A stretch of 45,707 nt of DNA from an uncultured Planctomycetaceae bacterium (GTDB taxonomy: Bacteria > Planctomycetota > Planctomycetia > Pirellulales > Thermoguttaceae), in contig CAMZHY010000001.1 of assembly GCA_947307005.1 (NCBI GenBank), positions 1 to 45,707 on the forward strand, written 5' to 3'. Positions 31,566 to 38,267 of this stretch are shown in pieces. The translations under genes were made by a program, and so were the position numbers. How positions within the stretch are numbered: position 1 is the first letter of the stretch; every line of letters starts with the position of its first letter. The notes below the pieces were generated by a model. The model searched no databases. It was given only the letters and a program-made list of their open reading frames with translations, and was not told the DNA's origin.

Positions 31566-31608
31566 CGGAAGACGCGAGACAACTTCGCGTCTTCCGTTTT
31601 TCTTTTTT
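31566..31608 (+). terminator. terminator of the microcompartment locus
   Basis: Perfect 12-bp stem, CGGAAGACGCGA (31566-31577) with TCGCGTCTTCCG (31585-31596), a 7-nt loop, then TTTTTCTTTTTT. It marks the 3' end of the locus. Confidence 0.95.
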
Positions 31609-31669
31609 ACGGAAATATTGCGCGCTTCCGCATCGCGGCGCGTAGGTATTAAGTCAAAAGGTCGATTGA

Positions 31670-32791
31670 ATGGGCGAAAGAGAACAAGCGCGTCGCGAAC
31701 GGTTGATTAGCGTGATGAACGAGACGGGATTGGACGGTTACCTGATAGGGGATCCTGTGAACGTTTCCTATCTGACAGGGTTTCGCGGAGACGATTCCTT
31801 GCTTTGGATCGGCGACGCGGGCGTCTGTCTATTGAGCGACACGCGATTTGAGGAGCAAATCAAAGAGGAATGCCCCGATATCGGAGCGTTGATCCGTCAG
31901 AGCGGTCAAACGACAAGCGGTTTGCTGAAAGTCGCCATTTTCGACGACAGATATTCCTCTTCTTATCCGAAACGTATCGGAATCGAAGCGGCGACGACGA
32001 CCGTTTCTTCCTTAGACGGACTTCGCGCGTCTCTTTCCGACGTTGAATTCGTCCCGCGTTATCTAGACGTCGAACGTCTCCGTGCCGTCAAAGACGAAGA
32101 TGAAATCCGCGCGATTCAGAGCGCGATCGACGTCTCAATCGACGCGTATCGCGATATTCGCGCGCAGGTTGGCGCGGACGCTAGCGAGGCTGATCTGCGC
32201 GACGAGTTGGAGTATCGAATGCGAAAACGCGGCGGCGACGACGTTTCTTTTCCGTCGATTATCGCGTTTGACGAACGCGCCGCCCTACCCCATGCGATTC
32301 CGACGCGAAACGGACGGTACGGCGACGCGAGGATGGTTCTGATCGACTGGGGCGCGAAAAAGGACGGTTATGTCGGCGATCTAACGCGCAGTTTTTTGAC
32401 GGAACGAGGTCTTTCAGAGTCTCAGACTGAGTATCGTGAGAAGTTCGAAGAAATCTTCAAGATCGTTCTTGAGGCTCACGACAAAGCGATCGAGGCGATT
32501 AAGCCGGGCGCGATTTGTCGCGACGTCGATAAAATCGCTCGCGATACGATACGAGACGCGGGATACGGCGACTATTTTGGACATGGGCTTGGTCACGGAA
32601 TCGGTCGCGTCGTCCATGATTTTGGCGGATTATCGCCAAACGCGACCGCGCTGTTAGAGGAGAATATGATTATGACCGTCGAACCGGGAATCTATCTTCC
32701 CGGTTGGGGAGGAATCCGTATCGAAGACGACGTCCTTGTTACGAAAACAGGATGCGAGATTCTATCGAAAAGACTTCCAGATAACGAGTGA
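31670..32791 (+). CDS. M24 family metallopeptidase (Xaa-Pro dipeptidase/aminopeptidase type)
   Basis: A 373-residue pita-bread metallopeptidase. A creatinase-like N-terminal domain (about 1-130) precedes the catalytic domain with the five metal ligands: Asp in LIDWGAK, Asp in GDLTRSF, His in HGLGHGIGR, Glu in TVEPGIY and Glu in IRIEDDV. It should be cytosolic and remove residues N-terminal to proline, in peptide recycling. Length and motif order match PepQ/YpdF-like proteins. It lies just beyond the microcompartment terminator on the same strand and has no clear functional link to that locus. The ATG at 31670 is the only sensible start. Confidence 0.93.
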   Translation: MGEREQARRERLISVMNETGLDGYLIGDPVNVSYLTGFRGDDSLLWIGDAGVCLLSDTRFEEQIKEECPDIGALIRQSGQTTSGLLKVAIFDDRYSSSYPKRIGIEAATTTVSSLDGLRASLSDVEFVPRYLDVERLRAVKDEDEIRAIQSAIDVSIDAYRDIRAQVGADASEADLRDELEYRMRKRGGDDVSFPSIIAFDERAALPHAIPTRNGRYGDARMVLIDWGAKKDGYVGDLTRSFLTERGLSESQTEYREKFEEIFKIVLEAHDKAIEAIKPGAICRDVDKIARDTIRDAGYGDYFGHGLGHGIGRVVHDFGGLSPNATALLEENMIMTVEPGIYLPGWGGIRIEDDVLVTKTGCEILSKRLPDNE

Positions 32792-33060
32792 ATATGTCGC
32801 GGACAAAGTTGAAGGTGTGATTTTGAGGATTGTACCTTCTAGATAAGGAGTCTTAGGAAGAGCGCGCGTTTTTGGACTTGATTTATAGAAGTCTTAGGGA
32901 TTTTTGGGACGATATATAAACTGTTCAGAAAGACGTTGTTTATCTGAATTACCTATTTTAGTTAAATTAACGTCTTATTGTTCTCCCCTCCCCTGCCTAG
33001 CGGGTTTTTAGGAGACCGCGTCGCCGGTCTTCCAAAAGCGCGCCTTTGACGAGCGTTCCC

Positions 33061-33342
33061 ATGAATTCAAGTTCCAACGCGCGTACAATGGACGAACTCA
33101 AAGAGTATGTTTACGCGGCTCTTTGTAAAGACAACGATCTTCTCGCCGGCGCTTTCCCATCGACGACGACTCCCGTTCGCAGAAACGGCGAGCTTTGCGG
33201 GGTGATCTTCTGCGTTCATGGTCCGCGCCGAGTAGATTTTAGCGCAATTTGGGAAAAGAAAACGAACCGCGTGCTTTTTTATCGACCGACCGGCGAGCGA
33301 TATCGTTTGGCGACGCTCGACGGTTCTTTGCAAATCGAGTAA
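33061..33342 (+). CDS. small hypothetical protein upstream of csrA
   Basis: 93 residues from the ATG at 33061; a TTG 15 bp upstream is possible. I recognise no named domain. It reads as one compact alpha/beta domain: a helix at about 11-28, then strands LCGVIFCVHGPRRVDFSAIWEKKTN and VLFYRPTGERYRLATL. The pattern GPRxVxxxAIWE...FYxxxGERY looks like that of small conserved planctomycetal proteins of unknown function. No signal peptide or membrane segment. It precedes csrA by 70 bp on the same strand and may be co-transcribed with it. The ribosome site is weak, but codon use matches the neighbours. Confidence 0.65.
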   Translation: MNSSSNARTMDELKEYVYAALCKDNDLLAGAFPSTTTPVRRNGELCGVIFCVHGPRRVDFSAIWEKKTNRVLFYRPTGERYRLATLDGSLQIE

Positions 33343-33412
33343 CGCGCGGAGGTCTTTATAGATAGAGGACTCGGTCGAAAGGATTCGACTTAAATACGCG
33401 AAAGGAGACGAT

Positions 33413-33601
33413 ATGCTTGTAGTGTCCCGAAAACCCGGCGAAAGCGTTTGGGTCGGAGACGGTATTAATATCACCGTCGTTGAGATTAAAGGCTCAAAAA
33501 TCCGACTTGGCGTGACTGCCGACAAGGAAACGACGATTCTTCGCGGCGAGATTTGCCCGGTTAAGGATTCTGAAAAAGGATCTGTGAAGAAAGTCGCCTG
33601 A
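33413..33601 (+). CDS. csrA: carbon storage regulator CsrA
   Basis: A 62-residue RNA-binding protein of standard length: MLVVSRKPGESVWVGDGINI, VVEIKGSKIRLGVTADKET and LRGEI match CsrA/RsmA, including the R44-like Arg in ILRGEI. The dimer binds GGA in hairpin loops of mRNA leaders and changes translation or stability, commonly of carbon-storage, motility and biofilm genes. AAAGGAG precedes the ATG by 6 nt, one of the best ribosome sites in the window. In most bacteria csrA lies near flagellar genes or alaS; neither is here. Ends in its own terminator. Confidence 0.96.
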   Translation: MLVVSRKPGESVWVGDGINITVVEIKGSKIRLGVTADKETTILRGEICPVKDSEKGSVKKVA

Positions 33602-33620
33602 ATTTTTGAGTCAGGAAATG

Positions 33621-33660
33621 AAAACGCTCCGAATCCTCAGTGGTTTCGGAGCGTTTTTAT
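33621..33660. terminator. bidirectional terminator between csrA and the helical secreted protein
   Basis: Perfect 13-bp stem, AAAACGCTCCGAA (33621-33633) with TTCGGAGCGTTTT (33645-33657). The T-run follows on the plus strand and the A-rich left flank gives one on the minus strand. It separates two convergent genes. Confidence 0.9.
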
Positions 33661-33699
33661 TAAACGGAGTCGCGGACGAGTAAGAGCGCGAATCCTACG

Positions 33700-35463
33700 T
33701 TATTCGGCGTCGTTTTTTGGGGCTTCGCTTGGAACGTCTTCTGCGGCGGCGTCAGCCCTTTCTTGCAGTTGTTTCTGCATCGTCTGCATTTGCGCTTGGT
33801 AAGATTCAAGCTGCTGAGCGTAGGCGTTGACCTCTTCGTTGTCGGCGACTTTACAGAAGTTGAGCACGTCTTCAAACGTCGTGTCGAAAAGATCCTCTTT
33901 GTGGTTCTTCTGACCAATCTCGACGATGCTGGAACGCGCGAAGAGGAGACCTCCGACGCAACTTGGGCATGTGAGAATATCCTGCTTGAACTGTTTTAGC
34001 GCGGCGTTGAAATCGTCGAGACTGCCGTTGTTGTCAAGACTCTTTTTTAACAAACCGACAAAACGCGCGACGTAAATTGTAGAGACGGCTTCTTCGTTCG
34101 CCTTGTCTTTGCTAAGTTCGGCGACGTAATCGGCGTGCTTGCTGAAACTTGCCGGCTCTTTTGTGATTAGGTCGGTGACGACGGAAAGCTTCACTTGGTC
34201 GAGCTTAGGCTTGAGGTCTTCGTCGGGATTCTTCGCAAGTTCGCCTTCGATGAACGCCAAGAGACCGTCGCGATCTTCCTGTAAATTGAAAGACTGAATT
34301 TTCAGACCAATCGCCTGCCCCAACAGCTCTTCTTTTTCTTTTGACTCTTTGTAAACTTTTTCAGCGTATTCAGTTAACGCTGCGACGGCGTTTTTGTCTG
34401 TTCGCGCGGCTTTGAGAAGAAGCTCGCCTTTAACGGCGACGCCGAGCGCGTAGAGTTCCTTGTCTTCCTCCTTTTCGAGCTGCGCGATAAGCGTCTCGAG
34501 CTTTTCGGTAGCTTTTTCGTCGGTCGTATTAGGATCGAGGAGGGTTTGAACGCGGAGCTGACAGACCATTTTTCGAAGATCGAGCGAATATTTTCCGGGC
34601 GTCAACAGATCTTGGAAGAGTTTTTCCGCTTCTTCGCCGTACGATTTATCCTGCTCGGCGTCTTCCTTTTCTTTTTCGAGTTCGCTGGCGATAACATAGG
34701 CGACCAATTTAAGTTCAAGCGCTTTTTCTCTGACGGCCTGATCGCGTTTTTCATCGTTGATAACGGTCTCGAGGAACGACAAAAGTTCTTTGTCGACTTC
34801 ACCGGTTTTTTGGACCTTCATAAGAAAATTCTGAGCCTTGACTTCGAGCGCGAAGACTTGGAGCTCGCTTTTGTCGAGCGCAAACATTTCGTCGGCGAGC
34901 TTTGCGATTTCGACGCTAGGATCTTCGATAGAAGACGTAAGGACTTGAAGTTTCAACTGATACGCTTTGACGAGCGCCTCGTCGGATTTTGCGTTCTTAA
35001 TGTTTTCGTCAACGAACGCGTTAAGCTGATCGGCGGCCTCTTCGTCGATATTGGCGCGCGTTGTGAGCGCGACGACCTTAAGTTGAACGGCGCGTTCACG
35101 CTGTTCTTCTGTAAGATCCATCGCTAGCATTTTGTCGGCGGCGGTTAAGCATGTTTTGGAGAATGCGTCGATAACGGTAAAGCGTTCCTGTTGATTCTTC
35201 GGAACTGGCAGTTTGGTTTGAAGACCGTTAATGAACTCGAATAGTTCGTCAAACGTTGCGTTTTCCGGGAGCGCGAGGATGGACTCGTCGATCTTAAGCG
35301 GTTCCGGAGCCTTGGGGGGATCGACCATTAGCGAATCAAGCGAGAGAGACGCGGGGACGTCCGTTTTCGGCGTAGTCGGCTTATCCTGAGCTAGCGCAAC
35401 GGAGGAACTAAGCGCGCAGGAAAGAACGAGAGCCAACGAACATAGGGAAGAGCGTTTAAACAT
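33700..35463 (-). CDS. secreted all-helical repeat protein, unknown function
   Basis: 587 residues with a signal peptide (1-25, cut after ALA-Q). A Pro-rich segment is followed by about 450 residues of predicted helix pairs spaced roughly every 37-40 residues (LKVVALTTRAN, AYQLKLQVLTS, ALEVKAQNFLMK, ALELKLVAYVIA, QLRVQTLLD, GVAVKGELLLKAA, AIGLKIQSFNL). This resembles a TPR-like or similar superhelix. One CPSC motif lies near residue 498. The protein is very acidic and Lys-rich and ends in a Gln/Ala-rich coiled coil. Planctomycetes have many such exported helical proteins, some joined to thioredoxin domains, which this one lacks. It may be a periplasmic scaffold. A purine-rich ribosome site (AAAGAG) precedes the ATG. 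Confidence 0.75.
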   Translation of the reverse strand: MFKRSSLCSLALVLSCALSSSVALAQDKPTTPKTDVPASLSLDSLMVDPPKAPEPLKIDESILALPENATFDELFEFINGLQTKLPVPKNQQERFTVIDAFSKTCLTAADKMLAMDLTEEQRERAVQLKVVALTTRANIDEEAADQLNAFVDENIKNAKSDEALVKAYQLKLQVLTSSIEDPSVEIAKLADEMFALDKSELQVFALEVKAQNFLMKVQKTGEVDKELLSFLETVINDEKRDQAVREKALELKLVAYVIASELEKEKEDAEQDKSYGEEAEKLFQDLLTPGKYSLDLRKMVCQLRVQTLLDPNTTDEKATEKLETLIAQLEKEEDKELYALGVAVKGELLLKAARTDKNAVAALTEYAEKVYKESKEKEELLGQAIGLKIQSFNLQEDRDGLLAFIEGELAKNPDEDLKPKLDQVKLSVVTDLITKEPASFSKHADYVAELSKDKANEEAVSTIYVARFVGLLKKSLDNNGSLDDFNAALKQFKQDILTCPSCVGGLLFARSSIVEIGQKNHKEDLFDTTFEDVLNFCKVADNEEVNAYAQQLESYQAQMQTMQKQLQERADAAAEDVPSEAPKNDAE

Positions 35464-35530
35464 GGATACTCTTTCTATTGCTTTGTAGTTTAATCGGTTA
35501 AGGAATACAGTGGAACGTTCAAGCCGACGC

Positions 35531-35546
35531 TGTTTTACGTGAAACT
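35531..35546. other. parS-like palindrome 1 (one core change)
   Basis: TGTTTTACGTGAAACT differs from the 16-bp ParB-binding consensus TGTTTCACGTGAAACA at one core base and the last base. It is intergenic, between the helical secreted protein and the 5-formyl-THF cyclo-ligase gene. Confidence 0.55.
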
Positions 35547-35732
35547 GAAAGGAAACGTCGTCGCGCCGTTTTGACGGGGCGCAGCCCGAATAGAGTTCCG
35601 CTCTATAAATATCCGATTCATTCTACCCTTTTTCAAATATCGTTCCAATATAAAAAGCCGGTCTTTTTATTGTTTTTCTAGATTTTTCCTAAAATATAAA
35701 CTGTCAGTTTATTTCAAGTCGCTACGAAAAAA

Positions 35733-36365
35733 CTATTTAAATAGGACGACGCGTTCAGGCGTCGCAACGGCATGGACGCGAAAATCACGGTCGTCCGTCG
35801 GCGTTTTGAGAACGATTTGTTCATCGTAACAAACGCCGATAACCGTCGCGTTAGGACGCGTTTTGGGAAGAAAACGGTCGTAGTACCCCGCGCCGCGCCC
35901 AAGACGACCGCCATGGAGATCGAAGGCTAGCCCCGGAGTTAGTATAACGTCGATATCCTCCGGATTAACAATGTTTTCAGAAACATCGCGAAGTTCAGGG
36001 CGCGGTTCGAGTATTCCATATTTTGCAGGGATAAGATCGGGAAAAGAAGGCTCGCCGGTTTCGGGGTCGACGATAGGGCGACTGAGTTTGTAGAAGCGCA
36101 TTTCAACGCCTAAACAGAACGGAATCCCAATCGTTCTGCTAAAGCCATGTCCGTCGAAGAGTCTAGGAATGAAACGACGCGTGCGAACTTCCTCTCCGAA
36201 ATCGATGAAAACGGCGACGGTCGTCGCGTTTCTGACTTGCGAGAGCGACATAAGATTGCGATAAAGCTTTTCCGCGGCGTCGTTTCGGTCGAACGCCAAC
36301 GTTTGAAGTCGATTTTTCATCGAAGAACGGAGACTCTTTTTTGCCGACGCTAAATCTTGTTCCAT
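35733..36365 (-). CDS. 5-formyltetrahydrofolate cyclo-ligase family protein
   Basis: A 210-residue MTHFS protein that uses ATP to convert 5-formyl-THF to 5,10-methenyl-THF, returning it to the one-carbon pool. The signature GLAFDLHGGRLGRGAGYYDRFL (about 143-164) holds the ATP-binding Gly/Arg loop, and YGILEPRPE is the substrate-side block. Slightly longer than the usual 180-200 residues because of a longer central loop (VDPETGEPSFPDLIPAK). A GAGGA ribosome site lies 8 nt upstream of the ATG at 36365. It is divergent from the DUF1844 gene, with about 240 bp between. No 6S RNA, which often neighbours this gene in proteobacteria, is recognisable. Confidence 0.93.
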   Translation of the reverse strand: MEQDLASAKKSLRSSMKNRLQTLAFDRNDAAEKLYRNLMSLSQVRNATTVAVFIDFGEEVRTRRFIPRLFDGHGFSRTIGIPFCLGVEMRFYKLSRPIVDPETGEPSFPDLIPAKYGILEPRPELRDVSENIVNPEDIDVILTPGLAFDLHGGRLGRGAGYYDRFLPKTRPNATVIGVCYDEQIVLKTPTDDRDFRVHAVATPERVVLFK

Positions 36366-36473
36366 GACGTTATATCCTCGGAAGAACGAAGTCGAAGAGC
36401 CAAGTTAAACGCGTCCCATTATCGTCGCGTTTGACAAAAGAGCAAGCGATCAAGGAGAAGGGAGGGGGAACCG

Positions 36474-36502
36474 TTGTCGAAATGGGAGTAAACGCGTATA
36501 AT
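36474..36502 (+). promoter_or_regulatory. candidate promoter of the DUF1844 gene
   Basis: TTGTCG (36474-36479), a 17-bp spacer, and a perfect TATAAT (36497-36502), about 105 nt before the start at 36608. Confidence 0.5.
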
Positions 36503-36607
36503 CGTTTTGGACGCGTTGGCGTCATATTTGCCTTGAAAACGGACGCGGGTCCCGAGACTCGAAATAAGGTTTTAATTGGATCAAAACGACTAGAAGAGGG
36601 AATATTA

Positions 36608-37168
36608 ATGAGCGAAGACAATCGAATTGATCATTGCGACTGCAACTGCGACGAAGAAAATCAGAATACGGAAGGGTGTTGTTGCGGTCGAAATCACGAA
36701 CATGGCGAGGGATGTTGCGGAGACGGTCACGAACATAGCGAAGGCGGATGTTGCGGAGGCGGCCACGCGCATGGCGAAGGCGGATGTTGCGGAGGCGATC
36801 ACGCGCATGGCGAGGGCGGATGTTGCGGGCGGCGTCACGACGCCCCGTCCGAAGACGAGTTCGATTATTCTGAGCTTGACGTCGATCTTCCGAAGCCGAC
36901 GCTGATCATGATCGTTACGACGCTCGCGCAGCAGGCGATGGTTTCGATGGGGATTCTCCCGCATCCTGGGACAGGCAAGTCCGTTTTTCTTATGAAGCAG
37001 GCGTCTTATCTCATTGACTCGATCGACGTTCTTTATGAGAAAACGAACGGGAATCGCACCGAGGACGAAACGAGAACGATTTCAAGCGTGATGAGCGAGT
37101 TGCGGATGCTTTACGTTAAGGCTTCCGAAGAGAAGAGCCGCCGCGACGCCGCGAAGAAGTCGAAATAG
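36608..37168 (+). CDS. DUF1844 protein with Cys/His repeat arm
   Basis: 186 residues from the ATG at 36608, with GAGG 8 nt upstream; a longer frame back to 36431 would run over the promoter and is unlikely. Residues about 20-78 are five repeats of the type EGGCCGGxHAHG, rich in Cys pairs and His. The C-terminal domain (about 95-170; PTLIMIVTTLAQQAMVSMGILP, then ASYLIDSIDVLYEKTNGNRTEDE) is DUF1844, a small helical domain of unknown function common in planctomycetes. The repeats look suited to bind zinc, copper or nickel. DUF1844 proteins normally start with a short charged region, so this arm is an addition. Function unknown; metal storage or sensing is a guess. Confidence 0.82.
   Translation: MSEDNRIDHCDCNCDEENQNTEGCCCGRNHEHGEGCCGDGHEHSEGGCCGGGHAHGEGGCCGGDHAHGEGGCCGRRHDAPSEDEFDYSELDVDLPKPTLIMIVTTLAQQAMVSMGILPHPGTGKSVFLMKQASYLIDSIDVLYEKTNGNRTEDETRTISSVMSELRMLYVKASEEKSRRDAAKKSK
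36735..36838 (+). repeat. 36-bp tandem repeat in the DUF1844 gene
   Basis: Three near-identical 36-bp units (the shared word AAGGCGGATGTTGCGG or close variants begins at 36741, 36777 and 36813), preceded by two older, diverged units. They are in frame and encode the EGGCCGGxHAHG repeats. The near-identity indicates recent duplication. Confidence 0.9.
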
Positions 37169-37194
37169 TAACGTCGATAACGTTGGGCAAATAG

Positions 37195-37230
37195 AAAACG
37201 CCGTCGATTCAAAACCGAGCGGCGTTTTTT
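37195..37230 (+). terminator. terminator of the DUF1844 gene
   Basis: AAAACGCCG (37195-37203) pairs with CGGCGTTTT (37220-37228) and is followed by TTATT. It lies 26 bp after the stop. Confidence 0.85.
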
Positions 37231-37290
37231 ATTCGGTCGAGAAGGGCAAGGGAACCCAAAAGTCCTAACAGCGCGCAGCGCGGCGCCTAT

Positions 37291-37373
37291 CGATAAAAAA
37301 CAGCAAGAGCCGTCCTGACAGCCAACAGGCGTCGCCGCGTCCTTCCCCAGGCGCCGCGGTCAGGTCGACTCTT
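37291..37373 (-). ncRNA. long hairpin with T-run; structured RNA or complex terminator
   Basis: On the minus strand, AAGAG (complement of 37369-37373) and CCTGAC (complement of 37359-37364) pair with GTCAGG and CTCTT further along, around an inner G+C-rich part. GCTGTTTTTT follows. It lies about 60 bp after the lipoprotein gene on the same strand. The size (about 70 nt) is larger than a plain terminator. It may be a small RNA or only an elaborate terminator; I found no match to 4.5S, 6S or RNase P landmarks. Confidence 0.35.
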
Positions 37374-37435
37374 CTGATTAAACGCTCGCTACGACAACGG
37401 CGAAATATCGCGCGTTGAGACGTTTCAAAAACGAA

Positions 37436-37789
37436 TCAAGTTCCGTTGTACGCTGAAGCCGGATAGCCGGCGGCGGCTGTGCCGACGCGTCCGCCGCTAG
37501 GAGAGCACGGATCGCAAGGATTGCACTGCGTCTGAAGCGGCGCGCAAGGTTCGCATTGAGAATAAGCGCTCGCGGCGTTCATCATCATGACTTCATTGGT
37601 CGGATACGCGTTAACGACGGGCGTTCCCGTAGAGGCGACCACCGGCGCGCTATAGTCGCTCGTCGAAGACGAGCCAAGAATCGGAACGCGCGAGCCGTTG
37701 CGCGCGAAGCAACTGGTTCCGCCCTTGCAACCGACAAACAATGGGGAAGCGAGAAGTACGATTAACGAGAACGTAAGGACTTTTTTCAT
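37436..37789 (-). CDS. small Cys-rich lipoprotein, unknown function
   Basis: 117 residues from the ATG at 37789 (a TTG 9 bp upstream is possible). The N-terminus MKKVLTFSLIVLLASPLFVGC ends in a plausible lipobox (LFVGC), so the protein should be lipid-anchored. The rest is low-complexity, rich in Ser, Ala, Pro and Tyr, with CEPCAPLQTQCNPCDPC near residue 84, a run of CxPC motifs that could bind metal or form disulfides. I recognise no domain. Small exported proteins with Cys-Pro repeats are common in planctomycetes. No clear ribosome site. Confidence 0.65.
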   Translation of the reverse strand: MKKVLTFSLIVLLASPLFVGCKGGTSCFARNGSRVPILGSSSTSDYSAPVVASTGTPVVNAYPTNEVMMMNAASAYSQCEPCAPLQTQCNPCDPCSPSGGRVGTAAAGYPASAYNGT

Positions 37790-38267
37790 TTGGAACAATC
37801 CGTTGACTTAGTCAAAAGTAACAGGGAATCGCGCCGTCACGACGACGCAATTCAGGCGTCAGGGCGCTTATCTATGATAACGACAAATCGCGAAAACGAG
37901 GCAAGCTTTTTTTCGCTGTTTTAACTCTTTCCACAGATTTTAGACTTCAAGAATCCGTCAATTCCGTATAAGCGGATTTTCCGACGTTAAACGTTGTTAG
38001 AATGATTGAAATGAAAGTTTAGAATATTTAAAAATATCGATATAATTGTTATATGTTTTGTCTGTTTTATACATTTTCTATATCTTGTATGTTTTTTAAT
38101 ACGCCGCCGCTTTCTGAATCGCCGTTATTGGAAATTGTAGTATTGTTTCCCAAATAACCTATCTTGCGTATTATTTATATGCGCGGATCGACGATTGAAG
38201 AAACAAGTCTGAATAAACAACTGGAAGGGGACGAACGTCCCTTGTTTATTGCGACGTAGGCGAAACC
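37790..38267. other. intergenic region upstream of the acidic hydrolase gene
   Basis: About 480 bp between divergent genes. A strongly A+T-rich stretch lies at 38020-38100. Near the plus-strand gene, AAGGGGACG and CGTCCCTT (38224-38241) form a short hairpin about 27 nt before its ATG, which may affect translation. No gene is supported here. Confidence 0.35.

Noticed and set aside
37305..37373. Signal recognition particle (4.5S) RNA
   Set aside because: GGTCAGGTC occurs on the plus strand, but the GGAAG...AGCAGCC loop that defines SRP RNA is missing.
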